Source: Simkaniaceae bacterium (GTDB taxonomy: Bacteria > Chlamydiota > Chlamydiia > Chlamydiales > Simkaniaceae). Taken from it: a stretch of 64,000 bases of DNA. Location: contig CP073762.1 of the NCBI GenBank assembly GCA_018399055.1, positions 1,488,001 to 1,552,000 of the forward strand. The letters run 5' to 3'. The translations under genes were made by a program, and so were the position numbers. Positions 28,632 through 36,129 of the stretch are shown piece by piece. The notes below the pieces were generated by a model that made no database searches, was not told the DNA's origin, and saw nothing but the letters and a program-made list of their open reading frames with translations. Numbering within the stretch: the first letter of the stretch is position 1; every line of letters starts with the position of its first letter.

Positions 28632-29671
28632 GGCTGTGTTGAATAAATCATTTTTCAACAAGCCGATTCTTCCTCGGAAGCTTCTTTTTAGGATGCTTGA
28701 GCAAGCATTTGGTTCAGCATCTTGCATTTGATTAACCCTTCGACTCTTTGAGTTTCCATTTTCTTAGAATAAAACCGTTCCCCGTAGAGTCTTTTCATTC
28801 TTGAAAAACTCGTCTCTACAAGAGCTCTTGTAGAATAGCCCGTTAACTTCCCCCAAATTTCCCTGGCAAGATTGTCTCCCCCGAGTCCTCTTATTTCTAG
28901 CAATGCTCGATTTCTTTTTTCAAGATCTCTGGATATTTTGCTATTTCTTCTAGGGGGAATGAGTTCTTGAGCTCCTAAGTTGTGGATTGCCTTTCTGCAT
29001 CGCTTGGTATCATACCCTCCATCACCCATCACAGTTTTTGTTGACCTAGGAAGCTTTTTAATAATGCTAGGACCGACTGCGCAGTCGGCCCTATGTCCAT
29101 GGGTAACTTCTAGCTCGATAATTTCTTGTGTTTTAGCATCGATGGCAATGTGAAGCTTGATCCATTTCCTCCGCTTCGATGCTCCGTGCACCTTAACCTT
29201 CCACTCGCCTTCTCCATAAACCTTGATCCCAGAAGCATCGATAAGCACAACCTTTGGTCTTCTAGAGGAGAGCTTGGGCAAAAGAGCTTCCATTGTGGAA
29301 GCTCTTTTGCAAATAAGAGAATAAGTGGGGAGTGGCACACAAGCTTGAAGCAGAGGAAGAATAGACTTCGAAAATCCTTCAAGAGCTCTATACGTAAGAC
29401 GGTATTGAATTTTCAATACGAGAAGAAGTTGAATCAGTGGATGGGCGAACAAGCGAGGGCGCCCTCGCTTGTTCGCCCCAGGCTTTGCGTTTAACGCATT
29501 TTGATCGATAAAAAAAGTTATGCTTCCTCTTTTTACCAGATCTCGATTATACTTTGGCCAATTGCGCTTGCGCATCTGAAGCTCCTTCTTTTTAGTGACT
29601 TAAACTTAAGGAGCTTCTCTTTTTCAATGAATTTTTAGCAAGTTCTTTCTGCGGATTTATTCAACACAGTC
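28632..29671 (-). mobile_element. IS5-family element, IS903-like subgroup (about 1040 bp)
   Basis: Bounded by 18-bp inverted repeats of the form GRCTGTGTTGAATAAATC at 28632-28649 and, inverted, 29654-29671. They differ at one base and closely resemble the known IS903 terminal repeat. It contains one transposase gene. The flanking 9-mers (28623-28631 and 29672-29680) agree at only 6 of 9 positions, so a clean 9-bp target duplication is not present. The element may be old, or one end may have recombined. It lies inside the tip of toxin cassette 3. Confidence 0.85.
28688..29575 (-). CDS. IS903-type transposase (DDE)
   Basis: 295 aa, intact. The N-terminus NWPKYNRDLVKRGSITFFID is typical of IS903/IS5 transposases. 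DDE residues are likely Asp in LIDASGIKVYGEGEW, Asp in VMGDGGYDTKRCR and Glu in ALVETSFSRMKRLYG. The ATG lies about 96 bp inside the right terminal repeat. The gene looks full length, so the element may still be mobile. Confidence 0.9.
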   Translation of the reverse strand: MRKRNWPKYNRDLVKRGSITFFIDQNALNAKPGANKRGRPRLFAHPLIQLLLVLKIQYRLTYRALEGFSKSILPLLQACVPLPTYSLICKRASTMEALLPKLSSRRPKVVLIDASGIKVYGEGEWKVKVHGASKRRKWIKLHIAIDAKTQEIIELEVTHGHRADCAVGPSIIKKLPRSTKTVMGDGGYDTKRCRKAIHNLGAQELIPPRRNSKISRDLEKRNRALLEIRGLGGDNLAREIWGKLTGYSTRALVETSFSRMKRLYGERFYSKKMETQRVEGLIKCKMLNQMLAQAS

Positions 29672-29746
29672 GAGAAAAATCTTACCGGTGGAACCAAAAG
29701 TAGAGATAATATAGGAAGAGAAGTACCTGAATGGAGTTATGAATGA
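29672..29746 (+). pseudogene. Displaced C-terminal end of a toxin tip
   Basis: After the IS, a frame reading EKNLTGGTKSRDNIGREVPE and a few more codons ends in a TGA that overlaps the next ATG as ATGA, exactly like two other toxin-immunity pairs in this window. It could be the 3' end of the cassette 3 tip. However, removal of the IS with a 9-bp duplication would not restore one frame, and the alternative frame stops at 29712-29714. Either there was extra loss at the junction, or this is the tail of another tip. Confidence 0.45.
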
Positions 29747-30213
29747 AATCAAAGGGAATATTAATTAGAGATAATAAATCTACTGGAGAAATTACTACAT
29801 TAGACTTTTCTCTTAATGACGTTTTAAAATTGATTGAACATGCTGAGGAATTAAATTGGGCTATTTTGGAATTAGAGGTTACAGGGGGCGACTTAGAAGA
29901 GAGAAAATGGGCACAATTAAGGCAGTTTGAGACATCAGAAGAGAAGGTTACCCGGATTGATTGGGAAGACTTATGTGAAGCATCAGACAAATTCTGGCAA
30001 ATAGTTTGGATCACTATTATTGGCTGCAAAGACCCCAAGTTAGTAAAAAGCTATCAGAACGATTTTGAGATGTATGAAGCTTGTGATGTAGTTATTGAAG
30101 TGGTAGATGGAGGTGCTTTCGAAGTATTTTCGCATAACCACTCTTTAATTGAACATGTTAGGGAAACCTTCAAGGATACAATGCTGTTAAAACCTGACAG
30201 AAAAGATCTTTGA
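29743..30213 (+). CDS. Putative immunity protein for cassette 3
   Basis: 156 aa, acidic, no signal or membrane segment, intact. It has alternating helices and strands with Trp-rich parts (LNWAILELEVTGGDLEERKW, FWQIVWITIIGCKDPKL) and EACDVVIEVVDGG. It starts at an ATGA overlap with the upstream tip end. Its retention next to an IS-killed toxin would protect against the same toxin from siblings. The family is not recognised; the role is inferred from its place. Confidence 0.6.
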   Translation: MKSKGILIRDNKSTGEITTLDFSLNDVLKLIEHAEELNWAILELEVTGGDLEERKWAQLRQFETSEEKVTRIDWEDLCEASDKFWQIVWITIIGCKDPKLVKSYQNDFEMYEACDVVIEVVDGGAFEVFSHNHSLIEHVRETFKDTMLLKPDRKDL

Positions 30214-30237
30214 GTCACTAATTATTTAGATTGGAAG

Positions 30238-30808
30238 AAAAGCTCTCCCAATACCGAACATCAGACCCCAAGGCTACAGCAAAGAACTCCGTTTCCTAAG
30301 CTCTGTTAATGCACCTGCTTACCGGAGTGGTATCGGCAATCCAATGAATGAAATGGTAGCCGTTCAGCCTAATGCTTTAAGTAAGAGAGTAGTCACACGA
30401 CTAGAGACTCTAGAAAGAAAAGCCACAAACCCAATCAATAGAAGTAATAATCATTCTTATGTTACATTCGTGGAAGATGGTCAGACTCAAGCGATTTCTC
30501 TGGGAGATATGTCTCATGCGGGGACTTTCCACGATAGAGGTAAGCTGAGTTATGCCGGTAGAGCTTTAGAAAAGAAAGCTGGTCGAGTTGGTTCAGTGTT
30601 TCCGAAACCAAAAGGAACGCCGCATGAAATTAATATGCAGGGTCAGAGAGTGCTTGATGATATATTGAATCATCCTGATAAATGTATATTAAAAGAGCCT
30701 CATTTAAATTTTGGAGAGGTTTTAGATATATGCCATCCAAATGGTCACGGAGCAAGATTCACAACAGATGGAAAAAAAATGATCGGATTTTTGGAGCCTA
30801 AAAAATGA
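30238..30808 (+). pseudogene. Headless toxin cassette 4, Rhs/CdiA-type tip
   Basis: A short piece matching the trunk (KLSQYRTSD, in another frame, 30238-30268) is joined directly to RPQGYSKELRFLSSVN and the class-one junction AYRSGIGNPMNEMVAVQP, as in toxin 1. The tip (about 140 aa) has SLGDMSHAGTFHDRGKLSYA, GRALEKKAGRVGSVFPKPKG and NFGEV, then GHGARFTTDGKKMIGFLEP. That pattern (AGRAL, K, G-R-x-GSxFP, ending in GFLEP) is one I recognise as a common C-terminal tip in Rhs and CdiA toxins, probably an RNase. No promoter or trunk start precedes it. The tip frame is intact to its stop. Confidence 0.72.
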
Positions 30809-31161
30809 AATATAAAGGATGGAAAACAATATTGGGAGATTTGCCAGATAAAGAAAATCCCGTCGCAGATGTGTATTATCAAAATAATCACATATTCCAA
30901 ATATCCAAGGAGGATAATACAGATTATACGATTAGATTTGCGAACCATCCTAAAAGAGCTTACTGGGAATTTCCCTACAAAGAAGCGACCGAAATCTTGC
31001 AAGAAGCCAAAGATCACCTAGCCAAACTCCAACGCACTCCAGAGGAGCAAGCAGAACATGATGCTTGGGTAGAAAAATATAAAGACTGGGAACCAACCCC
31101 TGAGGAGCAGGCTGATTATGAGCGGCAAATAGAGGAGCAGCGGAAGAAATATTATGAGTAA
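30805..31161 (+). CDS. Putative immunity protein for cassette 4
   Basis: 118 aa. It begins with the ATGA that closes the cassette 4 tip. The N-terminal half is compact and strand-rich (VADVYYQNNHIFQIS, TIRFANHPKRAYWEFPY). The C-terminal half is a charged Glu/Gln-rich helix with a twice-repeated TPEEQA motif. Soluble and acidic. Its size and coupling fit an immunity protein; the target is inferred to be the adjacent nuclease-like tip. Confidence 0.65.
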   Translation: MKYKGWKTILGDLPDKENPVADVYYQNNHIFQISKEDNTDYTIRFANHPKRAYWEFPYKEATEILQEAKDHLAKLQRTPEEQAEHDAWVEKYKDWEPTPEEQADYERQIEEQRKKYYE

Positions 31162-31527
31162 AAGACTTTCTCCATCCCTCCAACAACCTTTGATGGTGCT
31201 CAGTTAAACAGCACTGCTACAAAACCTCCACAAGATAGACCCCTGCAAATGGCAGGGTTTATCCCCAATGGAGGTTACCAGCGAACATTAGAGGTTTCAG
31301 CAAAGGCTCTTCAGACCCTCTTTTCAGTTTTCTTGCCAGACATGTCTGATGTACCAGGTGCTGAAAACCCCATGGATCACATCAACCGTATCATCACTCC
31401 TGATCACCTGTATGAAGAATACTCTTTTATTTTTGATCTAGACCAAACCTATTTGCCTCCTTTGATATCCAGTCTTAAATATATTATCAATTCCTATCCT
31501 CTAAAAGGTGAAATAGAAAGCAGATAG
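31162..31527 (+). pseudogene. Headless toxin-linker remnant 5
   Basis: Continues in the frame of the preceding immunity gene after its stop. It reads PPTTFDGAQLNSTATKPPQ as in toxin 1, switches to the toxin-2-like MAGFIPNGGY, then carries LPDMSDVPGAENPMDHINR. It ends after about 45 further codons unlike any tip. The only ATG (31249) lacks a good ribosome site. It is a mosaic leftover marking the right end of the toxin region; yidC follows. Confidence 0.65.
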
Positions 31528-31657
31528 CACATGGGTTGCTACAGAAAGAGATTTTTCTCAGGAATTGTCTTTTTGGTGCATGGTGCGTATTGAGCTTTCT
31601 TAATTTTCTTTTTTTTGATATGATTGGCGTTTACCAAAAATCAAGGTTTGACCCGTT

Positions 31658-34081
31658 ATGAATAAACGCTTCCTCCTCTTTGTCATCTCAATGTCAGTGA
31701 TCTTATTCTTTGTGAATCAATATTTTACTTCCAAGAAACAAGAAGAATACGATGCATACCAGCAAAAGCAGCAGGTAGTGACTGAAGAGAAAAAGTTTGA
31801 TCACGAAATCAATGTCAAAGAAAGAACAGCTTCTGTTGAAGACCTTCCTCTTGTCCGAGCCTTTACAGATATCAACGAAAAGCAGCCTCTGACTTGGGTT
31901 GTTGCTTGTGGTAATGGATCGTATCTTTCAACCTCCTGGGCAGAAAAATGGGCCGAAGTTCTCTATGTAAATGGAAAAGCAGCCCGCTTGATTAAAACCG
32001 ATGACCATTTTGCTCTATATAACACAGGTGGAAAGCCTGAAATCGATTCAACATATCTTCCTCAGATGGGAATGCATGATGTTCAGGTGGTTTCAATATC
32101 TGATGATCTAAGCCCTTTGATTGTTCTGGGAGAATATGATGAGGGTCAACTGTTTTTCCCTTCCTATCTTCCTCATGCAAATGGAATCGTCCTTTACAAT
32201 TTAGAGGGAACCTATTTACCTGTTGGAATCTATGAAAAGCGCTCCGGTTCTTTCTCCCCACTTTCAAAACTCGAGCACTTTGCCGACCTGGTCAATTATC
32301 GAATGGAAACGTTTCCTGAAGAAGCATTGAGCCAACAAGAGTATTTTGTCTTAGAAAACGATACCATGCAAATCGTCTTCTCCAATTTAGGAGGAGCAAT
32401 TGCTGAAATCAACCTTCCTTTTAAAAATGAGAACGATAGTGAAAGCATCGTATTGCCCATAGGTTTTGACCGCACGATTGATAAAAGTTATCCTAGTAAT
32501 GGAATGTTCCCTAATCATTCTTACCATGTAGTGGATACTTCTGGTCAAACAATTGTAAAAGATCCTGTTTTAGGCGGCTATTACCCCCTGCTTCGAAGAG
32601 GAATTAAAAAAGATAGTGGGTATCCCCCACACTCTCTTCCTCCACAGTATTATGCATTTAATACAATTTCTGAAGATCCGGAAACGTCTCAGACATTTTA
32701 CAAACTCCTCCGTTTTGATGATAAAATGATTCAGTTTGAAGCGAATTTCCCAAACAGACGCATTATTAAGACTTATACCTTCCCTGAAGAGGGCAACGAA
32801 GCCCCTTATTGCCTGAACGTCTCTATCAAGGTTGAGGGGGACTCTCGAGGGCTTTGGGTCGGATCAGGAGTCCCTGAGGTCGAACTTATTTCTGGAAGCC
32901 CTGCCCCAATCATTAAGTACAGTACTGTTCGAAATAGCAAACCTGTTGTAGAAAAGCTGTCTCTTCCGAAAACTTCAACAACAATGAGCTCATTTCAACC
33001 TGACTGGATAGCAAACTCTAATGGTTATTTTACGCTAATTATGGATCCCCTAACAGAAGTAGGAATGGGTTTTCAAGCCAATAATGTTCCTGGAAACATG
33101 GATCCATCAAGGATTGTGGTTATCGATTCAGTCCATGATCTTTACCCTGCAAGTAAGTATCCGGGATATGAGGTGCACATCCCTCTCAAACGCTCGTCGC
33201 AACCGATGAACTTCCGCCTTTACGCAGGCCCAATTGAAAAGCAGGTCTTGCAAAAAGTCGATGATACCTACACAAATCCTGTGACTGGCTATAACCCTAA
33301 CTACACGCAAACACGTAGCTTTCACGGATGGTTCTCCTTTATTTCTGAGCCGTTTGCAAAATTTCTCTACTTCATTATGAGCTTCTTTTACTCAGTCACT
33401 GGGTCATGGGGCTTTTCGATCATCTTATTGACGGTTGTCCTTAGGGTCATGATGTACCCATTAAATGCTTGGTCGATTAAGTCAACACTGAAGATGCAGG
33501 AATTGGGACCAAAACTAGAGAAAATGAAGGAAAAGCAGAAAAAGGCCAAGGATCCAAAGCAAGCTCAAATGGAGATGATGGCCTTCTACAAGGAGCATAA
33601 GATCAATCCTCTTGGAGGATGTCTCCCTCTTATTATTCAGATGCCATTCCTATTTGGGATGTTTGACCTCCTAAAGTCTGTTTTTCCTCTTAGAGGAGCG
33701 AGCTTTATTCCTGGATGGATCGACAATTTAACAGCTCCTGATGTGGTGTTTTCATGGGGGTATCCCATTCCGTTCATTGGAACCTCGCTGCACGCTCTCC
33801 CTATTCTTCTTGGAGTAGTCATGTTCTTCCAGCAGAAACTGGGACAAGCTCAAAATAAGAAAAAAGGACAGATTTCAGACCAGCAGCAGCAGCAACAAAA
33901 GATGGGAATGATCATGACCCTTATTTTTCCCCTCCTTTTTTACAAGTTCCCATCTGGATTGAACCTCTACTGGCTTTCTTCAATGGTGCTACAGATTGTA
34001 CAACAATGGTATATGTCGCAAAGAAAGCTAAAGCCCAGTAAAAATTCGAGAGAAATCCTTGTGAACCCAAAAAAAAAATGA
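31658..34081 (+). CDS. yidC: Membrane protein insertase YidC
   Basis: Inserts proteins into the inner membrane, alone or with Sec. It has 807 aa, the long form usual in chlamydiae. The N-terminal anchor is residues 4-22, followed by a very large periplasmic beta domain (to about 555). The conserved C-terminal 60-kDa core has about five membrane segments, with YPLNAWSIKSTLKMQELGPK, HKINPLGGCLPLIIQMPFLF and FPLLFYKFPSGLNLYW. A run of glutamines precedes the last segments. It is followed after 13 bp by dnaA, as in Chlamydia. Confidence 0.97.
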   Translation: MNKRFLLFVISMSVILFFVNQYFTSKKQEEYDAYQQKQQVVTEEKKFDHEINVKERTASVEDLPLVRAFTDINEKQPLTWVVACGNGSYLSTSWAEKWAEVLYVNGKAARLIKTDDHFALYNTGGKPEIDSTYLPQMGMHDVQVVSISDDLSPLIVLGEYDEGQLFFPSYLPHANGIVLYNLEGTYLPVGIYEKRSGSFSPLSKLEHFADLVNYRMETFPEEALSQQEYFVLENDTMQIVFSNLGGAIAEINLPFKNENDSESIVLPIGFDRTIDKSYPSNGMFPNHSYHVVDTSGQTIVKDPVLGGYYPLLRRGIKKDSGYPPHSLPPQYYAFNTISEDPETSQTFYKLLRFDDKMIQFEANFPNRRIIKTYTFPEEGNEAPYCLNVSIKVEGDSRGLWVGSGVPEVELISGSPAPIIKYSTVRNSKPVVEKLSLPKTSTTMSSFQPDWIANSNGYFTLIMDPLTEVGMGFQANNVPGNMDPSRIVVIDSVHDLYPASKYPGYEVHIPLKRSSQPMNFRLYAGPIEKQVLQKVDDTYTNPVTGYNPNYTQTRSFHGWFSFISEPFAKFLYFIMSFFYSVTGSWGFSIILLTVVLRVMMYPLNAWSIKSTLKMQELGPKLEKMKEKQKKAKDPKQAQMEMMAFYKEHKINPLGGCLPLIIQMPFLFGMFDLLKSVFPLRGASFIPGWIDNLTAPDVVFSWGYPIPFIGTSLHALPILLGVVMFFQQKLGQAQNKKKGQISDQQQQQQKMGMIMTLIFPLLFYKFPSGLNLYWLSSMVLQIVQQWYMSQRKLKPSKNSREILVNPKKK

Positions 34082-34094
34082 TGCGCTTAGGTAA

Positions 34095-35399
34095 ATGAAT
34101 CAGTGGAGTAATCTCCTAAAGCAGCTTGATAGAGAGCTAGGAAAAGACACGGTTGACAAATGGCTCCGCACGCTCAAAGTGGTGAAGTTTGACGCCGGAA
34201 ATATTTTTCTAGACGCTGTAGACTCTTTCCAGATCAATTGGTTTAAGGAGTATGTTTCCCCCCTTCTTCCCCGCAAGTTTTTAATGGGAAGTGGAAGGCC
34301 CATTAAGGTTCATTTTTCAATCAAGGGGAAGCCCTATGATGTGAAAGAAAGGGAAGCACAGAAGAAAGACGATCCTTTCGCACCTAACTCTCTTGAACCT
34401 CATGCAACATTTGACAATTTCATCCCCTCATCTGAAGAAAACCTCGCATACAATATCATTAAAGAGCTCCTTAATGGAAAACTTGCTTTTGGAAACTACA
34501 ATCCTGTTTACATTTACGGGCCAAAGGGAAGTGGTAAGTCTCACCTCTTAATGGCTGCAGCTAAAGCTTTTTGCGAGATGGGCAAAAAATGTTGTTATGT
34601 CCGTGCTGACACCTTCACAGAACACGTCATTCGTGCGTTTCGTTCGACCTCCCTTCAAGAATTTCGAAATACCTACCGCGATATTGAAATTCTTATTATT
34701 GATGACGTCCAGCTTTTTTCCCGAAAAGCTGCAACACAGGAGGAATTATTTCACACATTTAATCGCCTCCATACAACAGGCTTTCAAATTATTCTGGGAT
34801 CAAATGTTGCTCCCCGTCTTCTAGAGGAAATAGAAGAGCGACTTATAAGCCGCTTCGAATGGGGAATTACTCTCTCGGTCACACATCCAAGCGAAGTTAT
34901 AAAAAAAGAAATTTTAGAAAAGCGAGCCGATGTGCTTACTCTTCCGATTAGCCCCCCTTTGGTCGATTTTCTTCTGCATTCGTTTAAAAACCTCCACTCA
35001 CTTATTCAGGCCTTAGAAGCTTTAGCTCTCCGTCTCCCTTATGCAACCACCCCACCAGACTTAGAAATTGCCAAATATCACCTCAAAGATCTTGTAGAAA
35101 AGGAAAACGAAACACTCCTCACCCCTGAGAAAGTTCTAAAGATCGTCGCCAACACCTTTGGAATTAAAATAGAGGATATCCTAGGCAAAGGACAGGCAAG
35201 AGAGCAAGCTCTTCCAAGGCAGATTGCTATGTATCTCTGCCGAAAACAACTGAACATGCCCTTTTTGAAGATCGGACGCTTCTTTTCTCGAGATCACTCA
35301 ACTGTCATGACAAGTGTAAAACGGGTAAAGGCTGGAATCGAAAAAAAAGAGGAAGGATTTCTCCTTCCTCTTTCAGATATAAAGCGGGTGCTCTCTTAG
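34095..35399 (+). CDS. dnaA: Chromosomal replication initiator DnaA
   Basis: AAA+ initiator protein that binds DnaA boxes. It has 434 aa. Domain I is short. Walker A is GPKGSGKS at residues 142-149, Walker B is ILIIDDVQ around 199-205, and sensor 2 is in the helical lid. The C-terminal DNA-binding helix-turn-helix shows MYLCRKQLNMPFLKIGRFF then SRDHSTVMTSV. Chlamydiae carry two dnaA paralogues; this is the one linked to yidC. Whether it or the other paralogue acts at oriC cannot be told here. I did not find a DnaA-box cluster or an origin nearby. The stop overlaps the convergent slc1 stop. Confidence 0.95.
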   Translation: MNQWSNLLKQLDRELGKDTVDKWLRTLKVVKFDAGNIFLDAVDSFQINWFKEYVSPLLPRKFLMGSGRPIKVHFSIKGKPYDVKEREAQKKDDPFAPNSLEPHATFDNFIPSSEENLAYNIIKELLNGKLAFGNYNPVYIYGPKGSGKSHLLMAAAKAFCEMGKKCCYVRADTFTEHVIRAFRSTSLQEFRNTYRDIEILIIDDVQLFSRKAATQEELFHTFNRLHTTGFQIILGSNVAPRLLEEIEERLISRFEWGITLSVTHPSEVIKKEILEKRADVLTLPISPPLVDFLLHSFKNLHSLIQALEALALRLPYATTPPDLEIAKYHLKDLVEKENETLLTPEKVLKIVANTFGIKIEDILGKGQAREQALPRQIAMYLCRKQLNMPFLKIGRFFSRDHSTVMTSVKRVKAGIEKKEEGFLLPLSDIKRVLS

Positions 35400-35941
35400 A
35401 TCTTAATAAAACGATCGCCTGGTTTAGGATCGTCACCACCTTTCTTTCCAGGTTGGTGCTGCGGCTGGCCACCAGGAGTCATTGGACCACCTCCAGGAAT
35501 GCCTGTCGCACCAGGATCGCGCCCTTCAAGGATATTTTTGGCTCTTTCACGCCACTTTTCGACAGACTCTACAAACAGAGGAGCAAATCTTCGAAGAGAC
35601 GAAGCATCAGCTCCAGATCCCATTTCAAGAACACAGTGCATCAAGATCAATTCTTCCTTGACGGCTACTCCGACACCACCGCCAGCCATCTGGCCACCAA
35701 GCATCGAACCCTCAAGAAGGGCTTCATAAAGTTTCAACCTGGAAGCATCATCCTTTGGAAGGCCATCCAGAATCGGTGAGTAGAGATAGAGACGATCAGA
35801 ATTCGGCTCGTAGGTAAGGTGAAGCGAAAATGTATTATCGATCCCCAGAATACAGGTGTGATTTTCATCAAAGGCTAGCCCTTCTAAGTTTAGCTCTTTT
35901 CCAAACTCATTGAGATTCGCTTCAGCGTTTTGCAGTGACAT
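35396..35941 (-). CDS. slc1: Type III secretion chaperone Slc1
   Basis: Class I, CesT/SycE-type chaperone that in C. trachomatis binds early effectors such as TarP. It has 181 aa. From memory, the sequence is closely related to C. trachomatis CT043: NAEANLNEFGKELNL, FSLHLTYEPNSDRLYLYSP, LLEGSMLGGQMAGGGVGV and KEELILMHCVLEM. A Pro/Gly-rich tail (from about residue 150) is also present in the homologue. It is transcribed divergently from glgX, its neighbour in Chlamydia too. This shows the organism has a type III system. Confidence 0.93.
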   Translation of the reverse strand: MSLQNAEANLNEFGKELNLEGLAFDENHTCILGIDNTFSLHLTYEPNSDRLYLYSPILDGLPKDDASRLKLYEALLEGSMLGGQMAGGGVGVAVKEELILMHCVLEMGSGADASSLRRFAPLFVESVEKWRERAKNILEGRDPGATGIPGGGPMTPGGQPQHQPGKKGGDDPKPGDRFIKI

Positions 35942-36118
35942 TAATGTCTCCTCCTTAATAAATTCTTATCTAGTTCTTTGAAAAGAGTTTTTCAGGCTCG
36001 GATAAAAAGTGCAACAAAAAATTCATACAAAGAACAATTTCATAGCCTCATGATAGGCCCTATGGCATAGAAATGCAATAGACTTTTACCTTTCTGGTCA
36101 AAAATCTTGCATATAGCT

Positions 36119-36126
36119 AAAAGGGG
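36119..36126 (+). promoter_or_regulatory. Strong ribosome-binding site for glgX
   Basis: AAAGGGGG directly upstream of the ATG at 36130, an unusually strong purine run compared with the other genes here. The 36 kb intergenic (35942-36118) between slc1 and glgX should hold both divergent promoters, but I see no clear consensus boxes. Confidence 0.5.
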
Positions 36127-36129
36127 GAT

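Noticed and set aside
28632..28731. C-terminal 33 codons of cassette 3 up to a stop at 28731.
   Set aside because: They are the left terminal repeat and transposase 3' end of the IS read in another orientation, not toxin sequence.
34095..35399. Replication origin near dnaA.
   Set aside because: No cluster of DnaA boxes or AT-rich unwinding element was seen in the flanks, and in chlamydiae dnaA is not necessarily at oriC.
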